The position numbers and the translations under genes were made by a program. From Rebecca billardiae RCC1528 (lineage: Eukaryota; Haptophyta): 64,000 nt of DNA. How positions within the stretch are numbered: the stretch's first letter is position 1; every line of letters starts with the position of its first letter. The stretch is taken from positions 930,001-994,000 of the forward strand of contig OZ251237.1 of the NCBI GenBank assembly GCA_965240325.2, written 5' to 3'. Under the pieces are notes generated by a model. The model searched no databases, was not told the origin of the DNA, and saw only the letters and a program-made list of their open reading frames with translations. Positions 10,901-19,384 of this stretch are shown piece after piece.

Positions 10901-13900
10901 TCGCGCACTCGCTGCTGCTCAGCGCGGCCGAGCTCGAGGCCGAGGAGCTCGAGCAGCGGAAGGTCACCTGGGAGAAGCTCGTGACCAAGCTGCGCGACCG
11001 CGTGGCGGCGCTGCGCGCGGCTGGCGGTGTCGACCCGGTCACCGGCGCGGCGAACGGCGGGAAGAAGAAGGGCATCGTCGCGCTGCTCGAGAGGTTCGAC
11101 ATCCAGGTGGGCTCGCGCGAGATTGTCTCCGCAGAGGCGGGCGTCGAGAACGGCGCGAGCACGACGACGGTGTGGCCGTGGTACATCGTCTCGGTCCACT
11201 CTCGGATGAACAAGCTGAGCGTGTGGCTCTTCTACATCACCGCGCTGTGGGACGTGCTCACCGTGCCGATGCAGCTGTGCTTCTTCGAGGAGGTGGTGCT
11301 GATGCGCTGGGTGCCGTACGTCAACCTCGTGTGCGACGCGCTGTACATGCTGCGCATCATCCTGCGCTTCAACACGACGTTCATCAACGACAAGTCGGTC
11401 GAGGTGTTTGCGCCGTCCGAGGTGCGCGCGCACTACCTCTCCAACGACTTTGGCCTCGACGCGTTCGCGTGCTGGCCGCACGACCAGGTGCTGTGGGTGC
11501 TCGGCATCGACCCGATGATCCGCTTCGGCGTGCGCCACCTGCGCATGATCAACGCGCGCTACCTGCTCGGCGCGTTCAAGGTGTGGCGGTCGAACCTCTC
11601 CGAGCGCCAGATGGGCCGGATGCTGCTCAAGAACGCGCTGCCGCTCATCCTGATCATCCACTACTGCGCGGGCGTGTGGAACGTGATCGGCTTCTCGTCG
11701 ATGGCGCTCGGCCAGTGGGACAACACGTGGGCCACGTACTACCTGCGCCAGCGCGTGATGGTGGGCGGCGAGGATGGGCTGCTCACGCAGATGGCGCCCG
11801 AGGAGCGGCTCATGGAGCACTACATCACCGCGGTCTTCTTCGTGCTCTCGCTCGTCTCTGCGCTCGGCGTCGTGCAGCTGCCCGCCACGTACGTCGAGTT
11901 CTCGATGTTCGTGTGCTTCTGCGTGATCAACATGACCATCTGTACGTGCCGCGTGCGCAGCGAGCGGACCACCTCGCGCGCGCGCTCACGCGCTTCCTCT
12001 GCGCGCACGCCCCGGCGCCCGCGCGCCACCTGTGCGCCGCAGACGCGTACTGCGTCGGCGGCATCTCGGGCATCGTGATGAAGATGGACGACGAGATCGT
12101 CGGCAAGCGCGCGCACCTCGAGCTCGTGCACGCGTACGTGCGCCACGTGAACGTGCCGGCCGATCTGAAGGAGCGGATGACCAAGTTCTTCGTCGACAAG
12201 ATGCAGCACGCCTCCTTCTCCAACATCGACTCGGAGCAGATCTACACGGGGCTGCCCGTGCCGCTGCAGATGGAGATCTCGTCGAACACCAACCGCGCGC
12301 TCATGGCCAACACCACGCTGCTCAAGGGCTGCGACGAGGGCTTCATCGACCGGCTCTCGGGCGTGCTCACCGAGCGCGAGATCGAGGCGGAGACGGTGAT
12401 CTACCGCACGGGCGACCAGTGCAAGGAGCTGATCCTGCTCGCCTCGGGCTCGGTCGAGATCTGCGACGGCGACGATGCCGAGCAGAGCGACGACAAGAAC
12501 CAGACGGCCGGTCCGGGCGAGTTCCTCGGCGAGGTCGCGTTCATCTTCGGGATCAGACATTACAAGACGGCCAAGGTGAGCCGCAACGACAAGGCGACCA
12601 CGTTCGTGCTGAACCAGGAGCTGTACCGCGAGCTGCTCAAGTCCTTCCCGGCCCAGGAGGACACGCTCATGGACAACGCCGTCCGCCAGTATGAGGGCCT
12701 GAGTACGCGCGGCGCGCGCGCGCGCGCGCGCGCATGCGCTCGCGGGCCACGCGGCCCTCAACTCTCGGCGCGCGCGCATGGCTGACGCGATGGCTGACTG
12801 CTCGCGCCCGCCACGCACCCCTCTCCCGGCGCTGCGCGCACGTGCGGATGTGCGCAGCCATGGGCTCGGCGCGCTCTGGCCGCTCCAAGGCCTCCTCCGG
12901 CAACCGCAGCAGCCACAGCTCGGGCTCGGGAGGCGGCAGCTCGCAGCACAGCAGCAGCCTTGATGCCAGCTCGCAGGATGGCCGCTCGGAGACTGGCAGC
13001 TCGGGTGGCGCCTCCGACATCATCTCGCTGCAGCAGGTGCGCCGGCCGCCAGCGCGATCGCGCCCCATCCCGCGCCTCCCGCGTGCACGGCGCTGAGCCG
13101 CGCTCCGCCCGGCGCTCCGCACGCGCGTGGCGCGCGCGCGCGGCGCCACTGCACAGACGCTCGCCAACGCGAAGGCGAAGCGCGATGAGATGATGCACGC
13201 GAAGATCTGCACGGCGTGCGTCAAGGGCGAGTTCGAGAAGGTGCGCCGGCTGATCTCGGCACGCTCGATGGATGTCGACCACGCCGACTCGCACGGCCGC
13301 CGCCCGCTGCAGCTCGCCGCATGCGGCGGGCACAAGAAGCTGATCGAGCTGCTGCTCGCCGCGCGCGCAGACGTGAACGCGGAGGACAAGATCGGGCACA
13401 CAGCGCTCGACGACGCGCTGCAGTCGGACAACTTCGAGACCGCGGCGCTGCTCGCGAGCCACGGCGGGCTGCACGGCACGCGCAACGTGTCCGAGGAGAT
13501 GTGCGCGGCCGGCGCCGTGCCGGGCGGCACGGCGGTGCTGCAGCGGTTCTGCTCGTTCGGCGGCAACGTGAATGCGGGCACGCTCGAGCTGCGCTCGGCG
13601 ACGCACGTGGCGGCGGCGGAGGGGCGGACGGAGAACCTGCTGCTGCTCATCGACAACAACTCCGACGTGAACAACCGCGACCTCCGCGGCGCGACCGCGC
13701 TGCAGGACGCGCTACTCGGCCACCAGGACGAGGCGTGCGCGCTGCTCGTCAAGCACGGCGCCAAGCTCGGCGAGTTCGACATCGCGCGGTACGTGAACGA
13801 GTCGGCGACGCTGCCGGACGTGGAGAACCTCAAGCGGATCATCACGTTCGCCTGCTCCGTCAACCAGCAGGACGAGCTCGGCCGCGCGCCCCTCCACCTC

Positions 13901-14762
13901 GCCGCGTCGTCACGCAACGTGAACGGCCTCAACTTCCTGGTCGGGCTGCCGGACATCGAGATTAATCTGGAGGATGCGTTCGGGAATACGGCGTACGACG
14001 ACGCGCTGCGCGACGGGACGGACGAGGGGAAGGTGGTGCTGGCGATCCTGCTCGCGCGCGGCGGCAAGCCCGGCTCGCACGTCCATCGCCCGACCAAGTT
14101 CCGCACGGACGTCGAGGCGGCGCGCATCAAGGTGATGCGCGCCGGCATCGACCAGCGCGAGCAGATGCTGCGCGACGTGGTCGCGATGCGCGCGTGGGTG
14201 AAGGAGGAGAAGGAGGCGAATAAGTTGCTGAAGGAGCAGGTCGACAAGGCGGTGCAGCTGCAGCGCAACCGCGGCGCCGTGCTCGCCGACGAGATGCCCG
14301 AGCTGTGGGACCATCTCTACAACTATGCCGGTGCGCGCGCGTGGCCCGCGCCACGCCCTGCCAACTGCCGCGCGCCCGCGCGCGCTACGCGCGACGCGCG
14401 TGCTGCTGACTTTGCGCGCACGCGCGCGCCCACCCGTCCGCCCGGGCGCAGAGGGCTACTTCGACTGGCGCGACGACGCGACGGGCACGCTCGCGCCCCT
14501 CATCGACCGCTGGTCCGACGACGCCAAGGAGTTCGCTCTCTTCGCCACGAAGAAACTGAAGTCGAAGGTGCGCCCGCGCGCGGGCGGGGCGGCAGGGGGC
14601 TCGCACGCGCGCACCGCTCACACGCGCACGCGCGCCCGCGCCGCGCACCCCCCGCCCCCGCAGTACGACGACATCATCGCGCTCGGCGACACGGACGCCA
14701 AGCCGGTCGAGAGACTGTATGAGGTCACCTTCCGCAAGCCGGTCAAGGCGGACGCGAGCTGA
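4934..14762 (+). CDS. Two-unit cyclic-nucleotide-gated-type ion channel with two ankyrin blocks and an EF-hand
   Basis: Eight exons: 4934..5839, 6017..6610, 6826..11941, 12043..12702, 12858..13036, 13157..14330, 14452..14567, 14664..14762. All joins keep frame and the product is 2,947 aa. Unit 1 has membrane segments from about residue 162, an S4-like ILRAVRVRELV at about 260, S5 at 284-302, and a pore MAWMGLTSMGYGT near 354-368 whose SMGYG matches the potassium-channel TxGYG signature. S6 is at 376-401, followed by a C-linker and a cNMP-binding fold to about 580 (VVGEVAFFIGLPHP). Ankyrin repeats span about 640-925 (RTPLHLACVEGHSTVVKLL and similar). An acidic linker and one EF-hand (DASRTGQIRMRD) lie near 1400-1455. 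Unit 2 has membrane segments at 1949-2206 and a second cNMP fold at about 2300-2420 (GEFLGEVAFIFG). A second ankyrin block (2500-2795) and a short coiled coil follow. Unit 1 shows no clear S1. The protein presumably sits in the plasma or ciliary membrane. The ligand is unknown. Confidence 0.88.
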
Positions 14763-15143
14763 TTGGCTGAGGGCGGACACTCGGCGGGCGCGAGGGGCTA
14801 GGCGCGCACACAGAACCCTTTGTTTGCTTGCTTTGGAGCTTGAAGACCAAGTCGTGATCATCCGGTGCTGTGCTCGATGATGCACAACGCGTGGCGGCGC
14901 GTGCGAGGACTCACACCACACGAGTCAAGGACGTGTGCGCGCTACTGTGCGATTGCTGCGAATGCTGCTGCTGCTACTGCGAAGAATGGAGAGTGGTGAT
15001 GATGGTTATTTTATAATGTTATCTTCTTGGAGACGTCGCAGGCTCCGAAGCGCTCGAACCCCTGCTGAGACTGCTACAGGCATCATGATCATATCCTACC
15101 ATCATCTGCTGGGGCATTGTCATGCGCCAAACCGTTTGCGCGA

Positions 15144-15233
<90 letters not shown>

Positions 15234-15964
15234 CGCAGTAGCTATATAGTGTAACAGTATATCGTCAGCATAATATATTGTATGCTGATAGATCCGTAGT
15301 CGGCCCGGACTCGGCCAGATCCGCGAGTCTGACGCGTGCTGCGCGCGTCAGGCCGGCGTCATCGGCGATCGGTCAGAACTGCTGAGCAGATCGATGAACA
15401 ACTACGACGTCGATGCCAGTAGTAGTACGACGACGGCTGCTCGCTTGCAGCACGTGGAGCAGCTGTCATCGGAGTGAGAGAGAGTCGTCAATCGTCATCG
15501 CTGATCGCAGTTCGCATCGCGGCACCGTGTAAATACGTAGTAGTACTACTACGACTACTACTATGACGAGTTCGTACTTACTGCTATACGACTACGGTAT
15601 ACTGCCGAGTGCTAGTACTCACTAGAGTAGTAGTACTACTCGTAGCATATATATCATATGTGCGGTCGCAGGCCGGATATATCTTGGATCATCATTTGCG
15701 CGCCGGCCGGCGGCACGGCCGCGGAGCGCCCGCGCGGGCCAATATCTCAATCTGAACGCCGTCGTAAGCTACCGACTACCGCGAGTCGGGCATATCCGAG
15801 AAGTCGGCTCAGTGCGGACCGTGCATGCAGCAGTCCGGCCAGCAGTCGTCCGGTAGGCGGTACTCTCCGGTGATCACTCGACGACGATGATTATTATTTA
15901 CTAATATAATTAATTGGGCGGCTACGTACGAAGAACTCGACGAACGGAAGAACCAACGGTAAGC
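14763..15964. other. AT-richer intergenic region with simple repeats
   Basis: About 1.2 kb lie between the 3' end of the channel gene and the 3' end of the minus-strand glycosyltransferase gene, so these genes converge. It holds a long (TA)n tract, interspersed AGT/ACT trinucleotide palindromes around 15536-15645, and a small 8-bp stem-loop (15329-15336 with 15344-15351). No coding sequence was recognised. Confidence 0.6.
15146..15232. repeat. (TA)n microsatellite
   Basis: An uninterrupted AT/TA dinucleotide run of about 87 bp in an otherwise GC-rich genome. It is self-complementary and could extrude as a cruciform. It lies in a 3'-3' intergenic region. Confidence 0.97.
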
Positions 15965-17221
15965 TCAGTTTTCTTCACCAGCTTGCAACCAGCTGCCCAT
16001 ACGGAGCGTCTCGACCGGGACGCGCTCAGCAAGTCGTGGCCACACCGAGCGCAAAACATCCTCAGTCGCTTGTGAGGCGCTACTGAGGCCAGAGACGAAG
16101 CGGGCACGTTGGTCGTTTGTGTTGCTGATGATGGTGCACTTACCTTTGACTTTGTTCTTGAAGTCCAGCGCTCGATGCTGTTTCCCAACGCCGACGGGCA
16201 GGGTCGCGTCACGGCCGTGCCCTTGCCTGTACTCCTTCAGCTTGCACTCGGCATACGAGCGCGAGTAGTAGTGGTAGAGCTGCAGGTCTCTGTACTCATA
16301 GAACTTGCTTTCCGTGAGCTGAGTCACGTCCACGCCGAGCGGCCACTGGCCACCTGCCTCCTGGAATCTCTCAAACAAGCCTGTCTTGCGCCACCCAAAG
16401 GCGCACTTCATGTTCGCTCTGAGCGAGGTGAGGGGTGCCGGATAATGTCTATCCGTCAACGAGCCGTTGCTCACGTCAGCGGGAGGGTATTGCTCGATCA
16501 CCGTGTGCTGCCACGCCCCGACTCCCCGGCCGACGCGTATGATGGGCTTGCCGAAGCACGTCGTGTATGTCGGGCCCGTGCTGTCAGCCTCTGTCCGCAC
16601 GTACGCTCGCGGCTCGAAGAAGAAAGGCCCAAGCGTCTCGGTCGGCGGCACCGGCGTCTGTGGAACGCCTGAGGCTGCGGTCACGTCGTAAAAGGTGAGC
16701 CTGGGCATGATCAAGCCAAGGATGTGATCAGGCACTCTGCGGAGTACCGAGGGCAGACTCCACGCCACCCAGTCGCTGGTATTGGCACGCCTGTGACGCG
16801 GGCGCCCAAAATGCATGTACTCGTCGCCGTCGGGAAACGCGAGCCAATCCGCGTCTCGAGCGGCCTCAGTCGTGCGGATGCAGTGGCCGCGGGCTTCGTC
16901 CTGGTTCCCGACACGCGTGGTGGTCCAGGGAAACACGCGTATGTACTTGGCCCACGACCGCAGCGCTTCGAGCCAGGCAGCGCTCTCCGGTGGGTCCGCC
17001 GTGCGGTCGTCGATGTAAACCCACGCGCTCTCGACGCCGATGAGCCGATGGTAGGCGAGGTGGTGGAAGAGGGTATGCTTTTCGTATTCGTACAGCGCGA
17101 TGATGCAGATACGCACCGACGTATCTTCCTTCCCCCACGCGCTTGCTTCCCCATCGCGCTGGCCACCTCCGATCGCGCTGGCCACCACCAGCGCGATCGC
17201 CGCAGTGCCAACGGCGCCCAT
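15965..17221 (-). CDS. Glycosyltransferase family 92-like (DUF23-type) secretory-pathway protein
   Basis: Single exon, 418 aa from ATG 17221. The frame is open to an upstream ATG at 17371, but that extension is encoded by repeat-like, less GC-rich sequence resembling a leader. The chosen start gives a hydrophobic N-terminal segment (GTAAIALVVASAIGGG), likely a signal peptide or type II anchor. The catalytic-type region begins VRICIIALYEYEKHTLFHHL and continues RLIGVESAWVYIDD. A DxD-like metal-binding motif follows in WLAFPDGDEYMHFGR. Family 92 transferases act in the Golgi; the plant and animal members studied add galactose to N-glycan core or pectic acceptors. Donor and acceptor here cannot be read from sequence. 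A related DUF23/GT2-like fold is the main alternative. Confidence 0.72.
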   Translation of the reverse strand: MGAVGTAAIALVVASAIGGGQRDGEASAWGKEDTSVRICIIALYEYEKHTLFHHLAYHRLIGVESAWVYIDDRTADPPESAAWLEALRSWAKYIRVFPWTTTRVGNQDEARGHCIRTTEAARDADWLAFPDGDEYMHFGRPRHRRANTSDWVAWSLPSVLRRVPDHILGLIMPRLTFYDVTAASGVPQTPVPPTETLGPFFFEPRAYVRTEADSTGPTYTTCFGKPIIRVGRGVGAWQHTVIEQYPPADVSNGSLTDRHYPAPLTSLRANMKCAFGWRKTGLFERFQEAGGQWPLGVDVTQLTESKFYEYRDLQLYHYYSRSYAECKLKEYRQGHGRDATLPVGVGKQHRALDFKNKVKGKCTIISNTNDQRARFVSGLSSASQATEDVLRSVWPRLAERVPVETLRMGSWLQAGEEN

Positions 17222-17408
17222 GCACTTCGGGGGTCCGGGCGCGCGGGAGTCGGGACTACGTACTCCCTGTACGATGAGGATACTGTCAGCTAGTAGTAGT
17301 AGTACGCGTACTACTGAGTACTGTACGACATTTACTGTCGTAATTGAGGCGGTCATCGTCATCGTCATCATCTGATGACCACTCGCAAGCCAAGTGAGCT
17401 CGTCGTCA

Positions 17409-19229
17409 TCACGCGATCACAACGTCATCGTCGGGGAGACCGCCGCCACCGGCAGCTGCCGCAGTGCCGCCCGCGCCCGAACCAAGCTTGAGTCGGCGGG
17501 CCTCCGCTTTGCGCTTCAGCTTCTGCTGCTTTCGCAGGCTGACGGGAACTGCGTACGTCTCGAGTGCCGACTCGTGCTGCGTGAGCGCCGCGAGGCGTGG
17601 CGTGGAGCCATCAGGGTGGGCGCGGGGGCAGCAGGGGGGCGTCAGCGCGTGACGCGAAGCGCCGTGCGTGTGGGCGCGTGGCGTCGCCCCCACGCCGCGT
17701 GGCCCTAGGCCTACCTTCCGGCGCGCGATCGGCTCTCGCGCGTGCGCCGCGGGCTTCGCGGCGACCGCGCGGCGGCCGCTGCCGGCCTGCATCCCCTGCA
17801 GCAGCGCGCGCGCGCCCACGTCGTCCTCGAGGGGCTCCGGCCCGTCCTCGTCCGCGTCGCTGCCGCCGTCACTCGATCCGCTCGTGGCTGTGTCTCCCTC
17901 GGGCCGTTGCCCCACCGCCCCGGCTCCGCCGCCGGCGGGCAGGGCGCTGGGCCGCGGTTGCACGGCCGGGGGCTGCGCGAGCGCGTCGGGGTCGAACGCG
18001 GGGGCGAGGTCCGTGAGGATCGCCGCGCCGTCGTCCGCGCTCTCGGCGGCGAGGGGCACTTTTGAGAAGTAGGGAAGCGCGCCGCTGCACCACTCGCGCA
18101 GCACGACGCGCGCCGCGAGCTCCTGGTCGATGCTGCCGCCCTTGCGCAGCAGGCCGCGCTTGAAGGCGATGAGCGCGAGCAGCTCGCCGGGCTCGGCGAA
18201 CGGGCCCACCTCGAAGTGCTCGCGCACGCACTCCGCCGAGCAGCGGCGCAGCAGCACGCCCATGGTCACCAGCGGGTCGATGGGCGTCTCGACGGGAAGG
18301 ACGTTTCTGAGAACCATCTCCGCCTCCTCCTCCGCGCTCCGGGGCTTGCTGAAGACGATGCCCGGGGAGTCGACGAGCTTGACCTTGCGGTCGAGGGCGA
18401 CGACCTGCACGCGGCGCGTCACGCCCGGCGTCGCCCCCGTCGTCACGGCCTTCGCCCGCTTCAGCGCGTTGATCACCGAAGACTTACCCACGTTCGGATA
18501 GCCGACCACGCCGACCGTGATCGCGGTCGTGATCTTGTCCGAGCGCGAGTACGACTTGAGGAGGCCGATGAGCGCGTCGACGGAGTGGACGCCCGCGGGC
18601 GCGGTGCCCGGCGCGCCGCCGCCGCCCTCGGCGCTGCTGCCCGCCGCGCGCTTCGCGCCGCTCGACGAGGCGCTGAAGGCGATGGTCGGGTGGAATCGGC
18701 GCAGGTAGCGTACCCACCCCTCCCGATTCTCCGCGGGCACGAGGTCGGCCTTGTTGAGGACGATGACGATGCGCTTGGGCACGCGCTGCTCGAGGGCGGT
18801 CGCCTCGAGCGCCGCGCACCGGCAGCCGAGCGGGTCGCGCGCGTCGACCACCTCCAGCAGCACGTCAGCCATCGCCACGACCCGATCCAGCTCCTTGTGG
18901 AATGAGCGCTGCGAGCCGCCGTGCATGGGCAACGAGGGCGCGTTCGCGTCGTCGGCCGAGGCGGGGGCGGACGGGTGGTCGGCTGCAGCCCGTCGCTCGA
19001 ACATCCGACGCCGTCGCTCGGCTTGCTTGCTCAGCTTGGCCAGATCGCGCTCACGGGGCTCAGGCGCGGCCGGGGGCGGCGGCGCTAGCCCGCGCGCGGC
19101 CGCGAGGCGCTCTGCCCGCGAGTTGGCGCTGTTCTGCCGCGCAGAGGCCACAAGCCGCTGCTGCTGCTGCGCCGGGCGCCGCTTCCCACTGGCCTTGATC
19201 GGCGCGCGCCGCTTCTGACTGTGCTTCAT
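17409..19229 (-). CDS. GNL3: Nucleostemin/GNL3-type circularly permuted nucleolar GTPase
   Basis: Exons 19229..17715 and 17576..17409; the intron at 17714..17577 is 138 bp with GT-AG ends. The start MKHSQKRR at 19229 opens a very basic N terminus, typical of nucleolar targeting and RNA binding. The G motifs occur in permuted order: G4 NKADLV, then G1 GYPNVGKSSVINALK, then G2-region TPGVTRR, then G3 VDSPGIV. That order defines the YlqF/YawG GTPase class. The C-terminal part is acidic and ends with a basic KQQKLKRKAEARR stretch. Family members act in the nucleolus in 60S ribosomal subunit maturation and export. NUG1/GNL3L is the closest alternative name. The gene is divergent from INTS9 with 155 bp between starts. 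The intron is a multiple of three and open in frame, so retention would add 46 residues without a stop. Confidence 0.88.
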   Translation of the reverse strand: MKHSQKRRAPIKASGKRRPAQQQQRLVASARQNSANSRAERLAAARGLAPPPPAAPEPRERDLAKLSKQAERRRRMFERRAAADHPSAPASADDANAPSLPMHGGSQRSFHKELDRVVAMADVLLEVVDARDPLGCRCAALEATALEQRVPKRIVIVLNKADLVPAENREGWVRYLRRFHPTIAFSASSSGAKRAAGSSAEGGGGAPGTAPAGVHSVDALIGLLKSYSRSDKITTAITVGVVGYPNVGKSSVINALKRAKAVTTGATPGVTRRVQVVALDRKVKLVDSPGIVFSKPRSAEEEAEMVLRNVLPVETPIDPLVTMGVLLRRCSAECVREHFEVGPFAEPGELLALIAFKRGLLRKGGSIDQELAARVVLREWCSGALPYFSKVPLAAESADDGAAILTDLAPAFDPDALAQPPAVQPRPSALPAGGGAGAVGQRPEGDTATSGSSDGGSDADEDGPEPLEDDVGARALLQGMQAGSGRRAVAAKPAAHAREPIARRKVGLGPRGVGATPRAHTHGASRHALTPPCCPRAHPDGSTPRLAALTQHESALETYAVPVSLRKQQKLKRKAEARRLKLGSGAGGTAAAAGGGGLPDDDVVIA

Positions 19230-19384
19230 CTTGACCCACGGCCGCGGAGGGCGCCACGTGGGACGATGCGGTCCTTGGTCAGGGCCGTGGCTTGCACCTG
19301 GGCATCCATCCACGATGGCGTCTGCCTCGGCTCGCTGGGGGGTAGGGTGGGTGTGGTAGGGGGCACCCCACCCATAGCAGGCGA
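19230..19384. promoter_or_regulatory. Divergent intergenic region, GNL3 / INTS9
   Basis: Only 155 bp separate two outward-facing start codons, so the genes probably share a bidirectional promoter. It contains a palindromic CACGTG E-box-type hexamer at 19255-19260. A short inverted repeat (GGTAGGGGGC / GGGTGGGGTG-type) lies near the INTS9 start. No function has been shown for either element. Confidence 0.35.

Noticed and set aside
6421-11820. 1,799-codon minus-strand frame opposite the channel gene
   Set aside because: Composition is His/Arg/Val-rich with no domains, while the plus strand encodes ankyrin repeats and channel helices. High GC makes stops rare on both strands.
15536-15645. Possible CRISPR-like or ncRNA element from repeated AGT/ACT motifs
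   Set aside because: Repeats are irregular trinucleotides without fixed unit or spacers; simple-sequence DNA explains them.
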